A stretch of 64,000 bases of DNA from Anaerotruncus sp. MC2020 (GCA_000701945.1 KL370840.1:620001-684000), one strand, 5' to 3'. Numbered from the stretch's first letter, positions 44,232-53,506 are shown. Numbers and translations are program-made. The notes: generated from the sequence alone by a model not told the origin.

Positions 44232-45803
44232 ATGAACACGACAGACTTTATCATCATCGGGACGATAATCGCCTACCTCATCGTCATGGTCACCGTAGGC
44301 TTCGTCTTCTCAAAGAAAAATGACAACGTCGGAGACTTCTACCTCGGCGGACGCAAGCTCGGTCCGCTGGTGACCGCCATGAGCGCGGAGGCTTCCGACA
44401 TGAGCAGCTGGCTCCTCATGGGCCTTCCCGGAGTTGCATACCTCACCGGCGGAGCAGAGGCAGGCTGGACAGCGATAGGTCTCGCTATCGGAACCTACCT
44501 CAACTGGCTCTTTGTAGCCAAGCGGCTCAGAGTCTACAGCCAGCGCTGCGGTGCTATCACTATCCCCGATTTCTTCTCGGCGCGCTACAAGGACAAGAGC
44601 AGAGTGCTCATGGGCGTATCGGCGCTGATAATCCTCATTTTCTTCGTGCCGTATACCGCTTCGGGCTTCTCGGCGTGCGGAAAGCTGTTCAGCTCGCTGT
44701 TCAACTGGGACTACCACGCCGCTATGATAATCAGTGCGGTAATCATCATCTCGTACACCTGCACAGGCGGATTCCTCGCCGCAAGTACGACTGACCTCAT
44801 ACAGAGCATCATCATGACGGTCGCCCTCATAAGCATTGTCATCTTCGGCGTTAATGCGGCGGGCGGTCTCGGCAACGTTGTGGATAACGCGCAGTCCCTC
44901 GAGGGCTACTTCTCGCTCAGTCACATACATAATACGGAGACTCTCGGCGCTGATAAATACAGTATGCTGACCATAGCCTCTATCCTCGCATGGGGACTCG
45001 GCTACTTCGGTATGCCTCATATCCTCCTGCGCTTCATGGCTATCGAGGACAAGAACAAGATAAAGACCTCGAGGCGTATCGCCTCCGTATGGGTCGTCAT
45101 ATCCATGGCAGTCGCTATCTTCATCGGATTCATCGGCAATGCCCTTACCAAGAGTGGCAAGCTCGAGGTTCTCACGAGCAGTGACTCCGAGAAGGTCGTT
45201 ATCAAAATGGCTCAGTACATGAGCGAGCATCACGTTGGTCTCGCTGTCATCGCAGGACTCGTATTCGCGGGCATACTCGCCTGTACGATGTCCACCTCCG
45301 ACTCACAGCTCCTTGCGGCTTCGTCGTCCATGTCCGAGAATATCCTCAAGGGCGTGTTCAATGTGAAAATGAGCGACAAGGTATCTATGCTTGTCGCGAG
45401 AGCAGTCCTCCTCGTTATCGCGGCGCTCGGTATCGTCCTCGCATGGGACAAGGACAGCTCCGTATTCAGAGTCGTATCCTTCGCGTGGGCAGGCTTCGGA
45501 GCGACGTTCGGTCCAGTAATGCTGACGGCGCTCTTCTGGAAGCGCTCGAACAAGTGGGGAGCAGGCGCAGGTCTCGTAGTAGGCGCAGTAACGGTATTCC
45601 TCTGGAAGTACGCGGTCGAGCTGTCAGACTGGGCTGGCATCGACTTCCCGCAGCGCGCCAAGGATATCTTCTCGATATATGAGCTCCTCCCCGCATTCCT
45701 CTGCGCACTGGCAGCGATAATCATTGTATCGCTCGTGACAAAGGCTCCCGAAAAGGAGATAATGGAGGAATACTACAGCGTCAAGAACGAGCTGAACAAG
45801 TAA
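44232..45803 (+). CDS. putP: Sodium/proline symporter (SSS family)
   Basis: A 523-residue sodium:solute symporter with about 13 membrane helices. Family signatures include YLGGRKLGPLVTAMSAEASDMSSWLLMGLPG near the N-terminus and the SSS consensus region GGFLAASTTDLIQ. The strong likeness to PutP in the first 100 residues favours proline; other substrates of the family cannot be excluded. It is followed by a strong terminator. Confidence 0.92.
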   Translation: MNTTDFIIIGTIIAYLIVMVTVGFVFSKKNDNVGDFYLGGRKLGPLVTAMSAEASDMSSWLLMGLPGVAYLTGGAEAGWTAIGLAIGTYLNWLFVAKRLRVYSQRCGAITIPDFFSARYKDKSRVLMGVSALIILIFFVPYTASGFSACGKLFSSLFNWDYHAAMIISAVIIISYTCTGGFLAASTTDLIQSIIMTVALISIVIFGVNAAGGLGNVVDNAQSLEGYFSLSHIHNTETLGADKYSMLTIASILAWGLGYFGMPHILLRFMAIEDKNKIKTSRRIASVWVVISMAVAIFIGFIGNALTKSGKLEVLTSSDSEKVVIKMAQYMSEHHVGLAVIAGLVFAGILACTMSTSDSQLLAASSSMSENILKGVFNVKMSDKVSMLVARAVLLVIAALGIVLAWDKDSSVFRVVSFAWAGFGATFGPVMLTALFWKRSNKWGAGAGLVVGAVTVFLWKYAVELSDWAGIDFPQRAKDIFSIYELLPAFLCALAAIIIVSLVTKAPEKEIMEEYYSVKNELNK

Positions 45804-45823
45804 GTCCGATATATCACGTCCGC

Positions 45824-45854
45824 AAAGGTGTCTCCCGACGGGAGGCACCTTTTC
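45824..45854 (+). terminator. Terminator after putP
   Basis: AAAGGTGTCTCCC pairs with GGGAGGCACCTTT around GAC (one mismatch), followed by T-rich sequence. Confidence 0.88.
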
Positions 45855-45915
45855 TGTTATCTGCTGAAAAAACGGTTTGTTAATTATCTTTATGCGCAAA
45901 ACAGCAATTATTGGA

Positions 45916-45944
45916 TTGACTGTAAAATTTCTCTGTGATATGAT
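45916..45944 (+). promoter_or_regulatory. Promoter of the small secreted protein gene
   Basis: TTGACT (45916-45921), 17 bases, TATGAT (45939-45944) with extended TG. The transcript should begin near 45951, immediately before the leader hairpin. Confidence 0.8.
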
Positions 45945-45958
45945 AATAATTGTTGTTT

Positions 45959-46001
45959 TTCGACGCTTAAGAGGGTAAAGCATGAGGGTGGAAGCGTCGA
46001 A
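45959..46001 (+). ncRNA. Leader hairpin with 10-bp perfect stem and 23-base loop
   Basis: TTCGACGCTT (45959-45968) pairs perfectly with AAGCGTCGAA (45992-46001). The 23-base loop contains GAGGGT twice (45971-45976 and 45984-45989). No T tract follows, so it is not a terminator. It lies at the extreme 5' end of the predicted mRNA, 40 bases before the start codon, and may stabilise the mRNA or bind a ligand or protein. Confidence 0.55.
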
Positions 46002-46041
46002 CCGACAGACATAATTACAGGTATCACAGGAGGAAACAGGT

Positions 46042-46287
46042 ATGAAACTCAAAAAGCTCATAAGTGCGGCTTGTTCGGCAGCCATGCTCACCGCGCTTGT
46101 GCCCGCTCAGACGGTCTCTAATGCGGCATGCCTTCCGCCAATGGAGACCTACATCAGCGACATCAAGGTCGTTGGTGCAACGGGAATGGATGACGGCTCT
46201 GACGTCAACGCTGCACTGAAAAGGCTGCTCATCAACGAGGGCTATCTTGTCACACTGAGAGAGTCCATGCTGCTCAAGAAGGCATAA
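46042..46287 (+). CDS. Small secreted protein (81 aa)
   Basis: A signal peptide (about 1-27, ending in NAAC) leaves a mature peptide of about 52 residues, with one segment (YISDIKVVGATGMDDGSDVNAALKRLLINEGYLV cut short here to describe: strand-loop-helix-strand) that recalls single units of repeats seen in larger Ruminococcus secreted proteins of the 'YISDIxxV...EGY' kind. It may be a truncated or minimal form of these. No catalytic residues are evident. AGGAGG precedes the ATG, and it has its own promoter, leader hairpin and terminator, so it looks like a real, regulated gene. Confidence 0.75.
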   Translation: MKLKKLISAACSAAMLTALVPAQTVSNAACLPPMETYISDIKVVGATGMDDGSDVNAALKRLLINEGYLVTLRESMLLKKA

Positions 46288-46309
46288 TGCACTGATACAT
46301 TAAATAAAG

Positions 46310-46342
46310 CAGGCAACGGAAAATCTCCGCCGCCTGTTTTTT
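46310..46342 (+). terminator. Terminator after the small secreted protein gene
   Basis: CAGGC with GCCTG, and inner CGGA with TCCG, followed by a T6 run. Downstream, TGACAGTTC (46355-46363) and GAACTGTGTCA (46371-46381) form a further hairpin of unknown purpose; a lone TATAAT at 46476-46481 has no good -35. Confidence 0.75.
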
Positions 46343-46549
46343 GTATGCATAATGTGACAGTTCTGCAATGGAACTGTGTCAGGAATGAGGATACTATAGT
46401 AATATCTTATACGCAGAACTCGAAACTTTTGGCATTTCATAATAAGATTTTAAGATTTTTTTAAGGAAAGGGTCATATAATCATAACCATAGGGAAAAGA
46501 ATGCGGTGAAACAAAAACCGTAAAAACTAAATTAAGGAGTTTGATCAGA

Positions 46550-48937
46550 ATGAAAAAATCGAATGCCAAAAAGCTGATTGCCGTCCTCTCATCTGCGGCA
46601 ATTATTGCAGCAGCCCTCCCCTCGGTAACAGCAGTTACATGGGCAGATGACACAGCAGCGGAAAGCACTGTGCTCGGCGACGTAAACAACGATGGCAAGG
46701 TCACTGTCGCGGACGCAGTAGCAGTCCTCCAGTATGTCGCGAACAAGGACAAGTTCAGCCTATCCGAGCAGTCGCTCGACAACGCTGACGTGTACAACCG
46801 CGGCGACGGAGTCACAGCCCGCGACGCACTCTCAATAATGCTTCTTGACGCGGAAGTGCTCACAGAGCTGCCCGAATCAGTCATGGAGTCAGCGGCTTCG
46901 ACTACCGCGGCTGAATCCTCTGTAACAACGACCGCAACTGCAATAGCTCCCCCTCACACTACAACGACCTCGACAACTGCGACCTCGATTGAGACAACTG
47001 CTTCATCGACATCGACAGAAGCGACCACTTCTTCTGCCTCTACAACAGCGACCTCGACCGAGACTACTGCTTCCTCGACTTCAACAACAGTTACATCGAC
47101 TGAAGCTTCTACTTCTTCCGCTCCCACAACTACATCTGCAACTTCAACTACGCCCTCGACTGACGGTCTGACAATTACCCTCAGCGGCAATAAGATTGAG
47201 ACAAACGCTCCCGAGGATACAGCCTCAGTCAGCGGCGGCGTGCTCACGATAAAGAAGGCGGGCAAGTTTGCAGTAACAGGCGACGGAACAGATACGCAGA
47301 TAGTTGTCGACGTCGACAAGACAGCATATCCCGACTCTGTAGTCGAGCTCGACCTCAAGGGCATGAGCCTCACCAACAACAATACTGCGCCGATATTCGT
47401 CAATTCGATAGGCGATGAGGTGCAGATAGTCGCAAAGGCAGGCACGATCAACACTATCTCCGACGGCACGACCCACTCACAGACCTACACCGACAGCGAC
47501 GGTGAGTCCGAGACCGTCGAGGGCGCTATCTTCGCCCGCGATGACATCAAGTTCAAGGGCACAGGCACACTTACCGTCAACGGCAATCAGGACGACGCTA
47601 TCGTCTGCAAGAACGATATCAAGATATACAATGGCACTATCAATGTCAACGCACAGGACGACGGCATTCGCGGCAAGGACAGCGTGACCATAGGCGACGC
47701 TTCCAAGTCCGACGGCTCTGCTGTCGACTACAGCAGCCTCAAGCTCACTGTCAAGACCAAGGAAGGCGACGGCATCAAGTCTACCTCGACTGAGGCATCG
47801 GCTGACAAGTCATACGGCGTTGTAACAATAAACGGCGGCACTATTGACATCAACTCCTACCTCGATGGCATTCAGGCTGAACAGGAGTTCATCATGAACG
47901 GCGGCGACCTCAATATCTACACCTATCAGGGCAGCGGCTACACCGGCAGCGGCTCGACCACAGGAAGTCAAGGCGGTCAGGGAGGTCCCGGCGGCTGGGG
48001 CAGACCCGGAGGCGGCGGAATGGGTATGGACGGCAATGCCAACAAGACCGACGTTTCCGCAAAGGGCATCAAGGCTGTAGGTCTCTACGACGAGGCTGGC
48101 ACCACATGGCAGAGCAAGGGCGATATCACGATAAACGGCGGCAATATCACCATTGATTCCTCCGACGACAGCATCCACTGCGGCGGAGATATGAAGATAT
48201 ACGGCGGCGTATACAGCATAGCTACCGCTGATGACGGCTTCCACTCCGACCACACTGTGAATATCGGCAAAACTGCGGCGAATACATTCGACGACGTGCA
48301 GATATTCATCTCAAAGTGCTACGAGGGCGTAGAGGGCACTGTCATCAATCAGAACAGCGGCACTGTCTACATCATCTCGGGCGACGACGGCTACAATGCT
48401 GGCGGCGGCAGTGACGGTTCAGGCAATCAGTCCGGCTTCCCCGGCAATCCGTGGGGACAGGGCGCAACTGCGTCAAGCTCGACCAAAATCGAAATGAACA
48501 TAAACGGCGGCTTCGTATGCGTGAACTCGGCAAACGGCGACCACGACGCATTCGACTCCAACGGCAACATCAACCTCAACGGCGGCTACATCTGCGCAAA
48601 CGGTCAGGAGCCTCTTGACTGCGGCGACGGCGGCGGCTACTCTATCAATTACAACGGCGCGAGCGTAATCACTATGACCGCAGGCAATACGAATCTCGCA
48701 ACAAGATATAGCTTCGTTGACGATTCGGGTAAGGTCATCGTATCCTTCCTCTCGGCTAACGGCTCGGCAGGTATGAACTGCACAGGCTGCACAGCTCAGT
48801 CGGGCGGTACGCTCTCAGGCGGTGAGCAGCTCCTCACACAGAGCGATAAATACGCGGTAACAGTAGGCGGCACGCTCTCGGGCGGCACTAAGATAACCGC
48901 AGGCACAAGCTCAGGCGGCGGATTTGGACGCTTCTGA
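46550..48937 (+). CDS. Secreted dockerin protein with Cthe_2159-like beta-helix carbohydrate-binding domain
   Basis: A 795-residue secreted protein. Signal peptide (about 1-31), N-terminal type I dockerin (about 38-115; DVNNDGKVTVADAV and VYNRGDGVTARDAL), a Ser/Thr-rich repetitive linker (about 118-205), then a large right-handed beta-helix with repeating ING-G and DGI motifs (about 210-795) typical of the Cthe_2159/DUF4353 family, whose founding member is a calcium-dependent polygalacturonate-binding protein. A Gly-rich insertion (GGQGGPGGWGRPGGGG) interrupts the helix near 475. It may tether cells or cellulosomes to pectin. AAGGAG is 10 bases before the ATG at 46550; the TTG at 46541 is too close to it. 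Confidence 0.87.
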   Translation: MKKSNAKKLIAVLSSAAIIAAALPSVTAVTWADDTAAESTVLGDVNNDGKVTVADAVAVLQYVANKDKFSLSEQSLDNADVYNRGDGVTARDALSIMLLDAEVLTELPESVMESAASTTAAESSVTTTATAIAPPHTTTTSTTATSIETTASSTSTEATTSSASTTATSTETTASSTSTTVTSTEASTSSAPTTTSATSTTPSTDGLTITLSGNKIETNAPEDTASVSGGVLTIKKAGKFAVTGDGTDTQIVVDVDKTAYPDSVVELDLKGMSLTNNNTAPIFVNSIGDEVQIVAKAGTINTISDGTTHSQTYTDSDGESETVEGAIFARDDIKFKGTGTLTVNGNQDDAIVCKNDIKIYNGTINVNAQDDGIRGKDSVTIGDASKSDGSAVDYSSLKLTVKTKEGDGIKSTSTEASADKSYGVVTINGGTIDINSYLDGIQAEQEFIMNGGDLNIYTYQGSGYTGSGSTTGSQGGQGGPGGWGRPGGGGMGMDGNANKTDVSAKGIKAVGLYDEAGTTWQSKGDITINGGNITIDSSDDSIHCGGDMKIYGGVYSIATADDGFHSDHTVNIGKTAANTFDDVQIFISKCYEGVEGTVINQNSGTVYIISGDDGYNAGGGSDGSGNQSGFPGNPWGQGATASSSTKIEMNINGGFVCVNSANGDHDAFDSNGNINLNGGYICANGQEPLDCGDGGGYSINYNGASVITMTAGNTNLATRYSFVDDSGKVIVSFLSANGSAGMNCTGCTAQSGGTLSGGEQLLTQSDKYAVTVGGTLSGGTKITAGTSSGGGFGRF
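46957..47160 (+). repeat. Degenerate tandem repeats encoding the Thr/Ser linker
   Basis: Imperfect in-frame repeats encoding units like TSTETTASSTST. Such tracts can expand or shrink in whole codons and alter linker length. Confidence 0.65.
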
Positions 48938-48950
48938 TAATACGGCAAAA

Positions 48951-48983
48951 AAAGGCTGCGCGACCTAATGGTCACGCAGCCTT
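48951..48983. terminator. Bidirectional terminator between convergent dockerin genes
   Basis: AAGGCTGCG...ACC pairs with GGT...CGCAGCCTT around TAAT, flanked by A and T tracts. Confidence 0.88.
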
Positions 48984-49023
48984 GTCTTTTTATGCTCCGT
49001 TTTGCCTGTCAACAGGCGCCTTC

Positions 49024-52000
49024 TCAGCCGAGCTTCCAGCTGTCAACGGAAACGTTGTTGTTGAATACGAAATAGAGGTCGTTTTTGCCGCTGAGATTCT
49101 GAACGGGAACAGTTACCTCCTGCATGGAGCCGCCCGCGGGAATCTCTGCATAGCTTACAGCTGTGCCTGAAGCGCTGCCTGTGCATACCTTGACGATGCA
49201 GCCGCTCTGCGATGAAGCCTTGATAGTGAGGCTCGTTGCATTGCCGCAGTCAACGCCAGAAACTCTGAACCAGTCGCCTTTTTCAGCCTTGACGAGCGAG
49301 TTGCCGCTGCCTGTTATCTCAATGCCGCCCTGATGCGAGAATGTAGCCGCACGAACAGAAGCTGTCGGGTCGAGAGCCTTTATCTGGTTAACACCAGCCT
49401 TGGTGCCCTTGACCTGCTGCATCGTGCCGTCAGCGTTCATGGTTATCTTGTCGATGTGAGTGCTTCTGTAGCCCATGTCCTTGAGGTTCATCGTATCCTG
49501 GAGGTACTGTGCATGGTAGAAGAGGTACCACTGGTCCTTGAACTTCATGATAGTGTGGTGGTTGTTGCCTGTAGTGCCGAAGAAGTTGCCGATGTTCTTG
49601 AACACCTCGCCCTTGTAGGTGAAGGGTCCGAGAGGGCTGTCGCTGACCATATAGTCGATAGCAGCGGTTGAAAGACCGTACTGGTTGCCGCCTGTGCTCC
49701 AGTTGGTGCAGTAGCTGTAGTAATACTTGCCGTTGTACTTGTGGATACCGCTGTCCTCAAACATATAAGGTGCGTCAATGACAGCTGGTGTACCGACGAT
49801 GGAGGTCATGTTATCGCTGAGAGCGACGCAGCGGGAAGATTTCGGATGATCCTTCGGCAGATTGTCTGTACCGCCGCCGAAGTAGAGATAGCCCTTGCCG
49901 TCATCGTCAACGAGTACCGCAGGATCGAATACCCACGGAACATTTGTGACGCCGTTGGTCTTGCGGTCTATCATTGCACGGCCATTCGGGTCCGTCCACG
50001 GACCGATCGGGCTGTCGGAAGTCAGCACGCCGATGCCGTTTGCATTATTTGCGAAGTAGAGGAAGAACTTTTCCTTGCCGTTTATCTTCTTGTGGCAGGC
50101 TGTAGGCGCCCATGAGTTGCCCGCCCATTTAGCGATGCCGTTCTGACCTGCAACATTGATGAGGCCGTGGTCAGTCCAGTTGACCATGTCGTCTGAGGAT
50201 ATGCAGCGCAGGCAGTTGATAGTGCTGTATGTCTCCTTGGTCACCTGACCGTTGTTGTAGAGAAGGTGGTCGTCTGTCATGTAGATGTAGACTCTGCCGT
50301 CGTACTCCATAACACCTGGGTCAGCGCCGAAATACTGGGAAATGAGCGGATTGTGCTCGTTCTCGTTCTTATAGGATTTAGCTATTGTAACGTTACCAAA
50401 TTTCTGCGCCATCTGCGAGAAATCCACCTGCTGAACAGGCTGAGTTGTAGTTGTAGTTGTAGTTGTAGTCGTGGTCGTTGTAGTAGTTGTCTCCTCGTAG
50501 CCTTCCATGACACTCTCGGGGAGCTTATCAATGATGCTTGCGTCGAGCTTCTGTATCGACAGAGCATCTCTTGCAGTAACGCCGTCGCCTCTGTTGTATA
50601 CGTCAGCGTTGTCGAGAGCCTGAGCGTCGAGATTGAACTTGTCCTTGTTGCCGATATACTGGAGTATAGCGGTCGCGTCAGCTACTGAGACCTTGCCGTC
50701 CTTGTTTGCATCACCAAGGAGCTTATTTGACGACGAAGGAGTCGTAGTCGTTTCAGCGGGCTGTGCAGTTGTCGTAGTTACAGGCTTCGGACCGTCAATC
50801 TGAGTGCCAGCCTTAGCGACGATAGCCTCGTCGATAGAGAAGTTGCTTGTGCCGTCCTCGGTCTCAACGTAGAGGATATATCCCGAGCCTGCGGGGAGCT
50901 TATAATTCGTGTTTGCGAGCTGTACATAGCCGCCGTCGGACTGTCCGTTTGCGATGTGGTCGTACTTTGTCTCGCCCGAAGCGTCGGTGTACTGGAGTGA
51001 GAGCATCATATTGCCCGAGCCAGAAGCCGCAACGCTGAAGCTGTACTCGTCGCCTGCCTTGAATGTAGCTGAATCCAGAGTCTTCATTGCGCCGTGCCAT
51101 GCGCTGCCTCTGTCGGTAACTGTGAGAGCCTTGCTGCCTGCGTATGCAGTGCCGCCTGTTGAGACTGTAGCGCCGCCTCTGCCCTCCCATGAGCCGTTAT
51201 CGGTCTCGAAGGTGTCGTGATAGTAATAGCCGTTAGAATCAGGAGTTATGGGCTCGCGTACTACAGGAGCGTCGGGGTCGTCAGGAAGGTCCTTGCCGTC
51301 GCTCGTCATCGTTACAACGAACGTAGATACGCTGTTTGCGGGAAGCTGGCAGGTGAACGATGAGCCGCTCGATGCCATGCCCTTTGTCTGAGCGATGTTC
51401 TCGCTGCCTGATGTTCTGTAGCGGTCAACATTGGTGATGCTTCTTCCGCTGAGTGTGAACTGCTGCGAAACTTCGCCGCTGCCCTTATTTATAGCAACGA
51501 TAGTTGCCTGAGTGTCGCTGTGCTTGTACGCAGATACGAGGATATTGCTGTTGGGCTGCTCTGTTGCGTCAATGCGGACGTCTCCGGGACGTACCCACTT
51601 GGAGAACTGCGCCATTGCGTAGCCTCTCTTGGATATCTTGCCCGTGTCCCACATCGGGCTGTACTGACGGCGGATATACCACCATACGTAAGCATTCATG
51701 TTTCCGACAACCATTGCGTTGTGGATATTCTCCGCAACTGCAACGCCCTCGGGCCAGCGGTCTGCCGAGTTCGCGTCACTGTTCGGAACGTAAACCTCGG
51801 TCATCCATATTTCCTTGCCGCAGTTTTCGAGTGCGGGGAAGTCCATAGCACTGCGCTGAGTACCGTAGAAGTGGGTTCCGAACATATCGCAGTTCGCCAT
51901 AGCCTTTGAGTCGTTCAGAATAGCGTTGTAGTAGTCCTTGCTGTAGCTGAAGCTCTCGGGAGACATCATCTTCGTGTCAGTGCCCGATGTTACGGATTTA

Positions 52001-52626
52001 CCGTAGTTTGCGAGGAATGATGCACAGCGCGAAGGAGCCCAGTATGTCCACTCGCCCGACCAGTCGGGCTCGTTCTGAACTGAGATAGAGTTGAGCTTTA
52101 CGCCCTTGCTGTCGCAGAATTTGATGAAGTCGTTGAGGTGCTTTGCGTAGTTAGCCTCCGCTCCGTTATTGAGCACATACTGTCCGCCTCTCGGTCCGCC
52201 AGATCCTTTGCTTCTCATTGAAGCGGGAGGATTCCACGGAGTTGCGAATACGGTAGCTCCGAGCTGCTGAGCTCTCTGAGCCGTAGGGATAGCGTTGTTC
52301 CACGCGTTCTGCTGGTCACTTACGAAGATACGGAGTATCGTCAGACCGAGCTCGTTGGCTCCGTTGCCGAATGCAGTCTGTACCTGTGCCGCTGTCATGT
52401 CTCCGGGAGCTCCGTTCTGAGCGTTATAGCTCTGCCACTCGGGGTGGTTCATTCCGCCGAAGCCGCGGATCCTCTGATATGTCTTTCCTGTGTTGATCGT
52501 GCAGGCGCCCGCCGCATTTGCGTCGAGCTTCGGCGCTGCACCGCCAAGATTCGGTGTAAGCGAAAGCAGCATAGCTCCGCTTACTGCGCCTGTCAGAAGG
52601 CGCGATACCTTACTTTTGATTTTCAT
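49024..52626 (-). CDS. Secreted GH30-CBM22-dockerin-GH43-CBM6 bifunctional hemicellulase
   Basis: A 1200-residue enzyme. Signal peptide (about 1-38), GH30 module (about 42-435) with acid/base E186 in SVQNEPD and nucleophile E277 in WMTEVY, of the GH30_8 xylanase type, a CBM22-like module (about 460-620), a type I dockerin (about 655-730; DANKDGKVSVADAT and VYNRGDGVTARDAL), a poly-Thr linker, a GH43 module (about 755-1065; base in FGADPGVM, FDPAVLVDDDG, acid in FEDSGI) and a C-terminal CBM6 (about 1070-1200). Expected to cut the xylan backbone and remove arabinose from the same chain. The ATG at 52626 follows GGAGG; an earlier in-frame ATG lacks a site. Confidence 0.9.
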   Translation of the reverse strand: MKIKSKVSRLLTGAVSGAMLLSLTPNLGGAAPKLDANAAGACTINTGKTYQRIRGFGGMNHPEWQSYNAQNGAPGDMTAAQVQTAFGNGANELGLTILRIFVSDQQNAWNNAIPTAQRAQQLGATVFATPWNPPASMRSKGSGGPRGGQYVLNNGAEANYAKHLNDFIKFCDSKGVKLNSISVQNEPDWSGEWTYWAPSRCASFLANYGKSVTSGTDTKMMSPESFSYSKDYYNAILNDSKAMANCDMFGTHFYGTQRSAMDFPALENCGKEIWMTEVYVPNSDANSADRWPEGVAVAENIHNAMVVGNMNAYVWWYIRRQYSPMWDTGKISKRGYAMAQFSKWVRPGDVRIDATEQPNSNILVSAYKHSDTQATIVAINKGSGEVSQQFTLSGRSITNVDRYRTSGSENIAQTKGMASSGSSFTCQLPANSVSTFVVTMTSDGKDLPDDPDAPVVREPITPDSNGYYYHDTFETDNGSWEGRGGATVSTGGTAYAGSKALTVTDRGSAWHGAMKTLDSATFKAGDEYSFSVAASGSGNMMLSLQYTDASGETKYDHIANGQSDGGYVQLANTNYKLPAGSGYILYVETEDGTSNFSIDEAIVAKAGTQIDGPKPVTTTTAQPAETTTTPSSSNKLLGDANKDGKVSVADATAILQYIGNKDKFNLDAQALDNADVYNRGDGVTARDALSIQKLDASIIDKLPESVMEGYEETTTTTTTTTTTTTTTTQPVQQVDFSQMAQKFGNVTIAKSYKNENEHNPLISQYFGADPGVMEYDGRVYIYMTDDHLLYNNGQVTKETYSTINCLRCISSDDMVNWTDHGLINVAGQNGIAKWAGNSWAPTACHKKINGKEKFFLYFANNANGIGVLTSDSPIGPWTDPNGRAMIDRKTNGVTNVPWVFDPAVLVDDDGKGYLYFGGGTDNLPKDHPKSSRCVALSDNMTSIVGTPAVIDAPYMFEDSGIHKYNGKYYYSYCTNWSTGGNQYGLSTAAIDYMVSDSPLGPFTYKGEVFKNIGNFFGTTGNNHHTIMKFKDQWYLFYHAQYLQDTMNLKDMGYRSTHIDKITMNADGTMQQVKGTKAGVNQIKALDPTASVRAATFSHQGGIEITGSGNSLVKAEKGDWFRVSGVDCGNATSLTIKASSQSGCIVKVCTGSASGTAVSYAEIPAGGSMQEVTVPVQNLSGKNDLYFVFNNNVSVDSWKLG
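50443..50491 (-). repeat. Hexamer microsatellite encoding the poly-Thr linker
   Basis: On the plus strand about five copies of GTTGTA followed by variants, encoding about 14 consecutive Thr on the minus strand. Unit changes keep the frame but change linker length. Confidence 0.8.
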
Positions 52627-52690
52627 CTGATTACCTCCAAATTTCCAAATTGTCCGTACAAATATTGCCAAACAATATCCTCATGTATAC

Positions 52691-52719
52691 ATCATACATC
52701 AAAAAAATGATTTTTTAAA
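52691..52719 (-). promoter_or_regulatory. Promoter of the GH30-GH43 gene
   Basis: On the minus strand TTTAAA (52719-52714), 17 bases, TATGAT (52696-52691). The leader is about 60 bases. An ATCA-A5-TGAT palindrome overlaps the spacer. Confidence 0.6.
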
Positions 52720-52742
52720 CCCCATTTTTGCATAATTGGTGG
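52720..52742 (-). promoter_or_regulatory. Candidate operator shared by two xylan-enzyme genes (copy 2)
   Basis: Matches 22931-22953 at 19 of 23 positions (core ATTTTTGCA, ending GTGG) and abuts the -35 box directly. Bases following it (ACAAAA, then ATTATTA) also resemble those after copy 1. The rest of 52743-52877 holds nothing I can name. Confidence 0.6.
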
Positions 52743-52877
52743 ACAAAAGTATTATTAATTTTGTTTTTTACAATTCGTATAATAATAATTTCTGCTAAAT
52801 CTCCGACTCATTAGAGCGTATCATAAAAAAAGATAGCAGTCGCTCACAACATTTTTCACAAAATTTCACGAATCGTC

Positions 52878-52906
52878 TTGATTTTTTGTTTAAAATATAC
52901 TATAAT
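52878..52906 (+). promoter_or_regulatory. Promoter of the flavoprotein gene
   Basis: TTGATT (52878-52883), 17 bases, TATAAT (52901-52906). Confidence 0.85.
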
Positions 52907-52972
52907 GAAAGCAGACGATACTATTGGTCAAATTCATCACCAAAATATAATAACACTGAGGAGGACAAGCAA

Positions 52973-53506
52973 ATGAAAGTAGTAGTTATAACAGGAAGCC
53001 CCCATACTAACGGCACGAGCGCATTCCTTGCCGAAAAATTCATCAAGGGCGCGACCGACGCAGGACACGAGATATACCGCTTTGATGCGGCTGACATGGA
53101 TGTACACCCCTGCATCGCCTGTGAGAAATGCCACGGAGAAGATGCCGTCTGCGTATTCAAGGACGATATGCAGGAGCTGAACCCGCATCTGCTCGAAGCT
53201 GACGTGGTCGCTCTCGTCTCTCCGATATACTACTACGACATCAACGCTCAGCTCAAAACAGTCATCGACCGCTTCTACGCTAATGACGCACAGCTTCACA
53301 ATAACAAGAAGACTGTCCTCATGGTCACAATGGCGGATAAGACAATCGAATCGGCAGGCGGAGCACTCAACTCGTTCAGGAGCATGGCTCGCTTCCTCGG
53401 CTGGCAGATAGCAGGCACGGTCGTAGGAGCTGACTGCTGGACTCTCGATATGCTCCGAAAGACCGATTTCCCCGAGCAGGCATACAAGCTCGGGCGGGAG
53501 CTTTGA
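52973..53506 (+). CDS. NADPH-dependent FMN reductase / iron-sulfur flavoprotein-like
   Basis: A 177-residue flavodoxin-fold protein: FMN-binding loop TGSPHTNGTS, the PIYYYDINAQLKTVIDRFY segment typical of NAD(P)H:FMN oxidoreductases, and a CIACEKC-x5-C motif (Cys near 46-56) as in the iron-sulfur flavoprotein group, although the last Cys spacing is not fully canonical. It probably acts in redox balance or quinone/flavin reduction. GAGGAGG precedes the ATG at 52973; the frame extends 29 codons further without support. Confidence 0.88.
   Translation: MKVVVITGSPHTNGTSAFLAEKFIKGATDAGHEIYRFDAADMDVHPCIACEKCHGEDAVCVFKDDMQELNPHLLEADVVALVSPIYYYDINAQLKTVIDRFYANDAQLHNNKKTVLMVTMADKTIESAGGALNSFRSMARFLGWQIAGTVVGADCWTLDMLRKTDFPEQAYKLGREL

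Noticed and set aside
46971..47160. Thr/Ser-coding repeats as a CRISPR-like or tandem DNA array
   Set aside because: Repeats are imperfect, in frame and within a secreted protein linker; no spacers.
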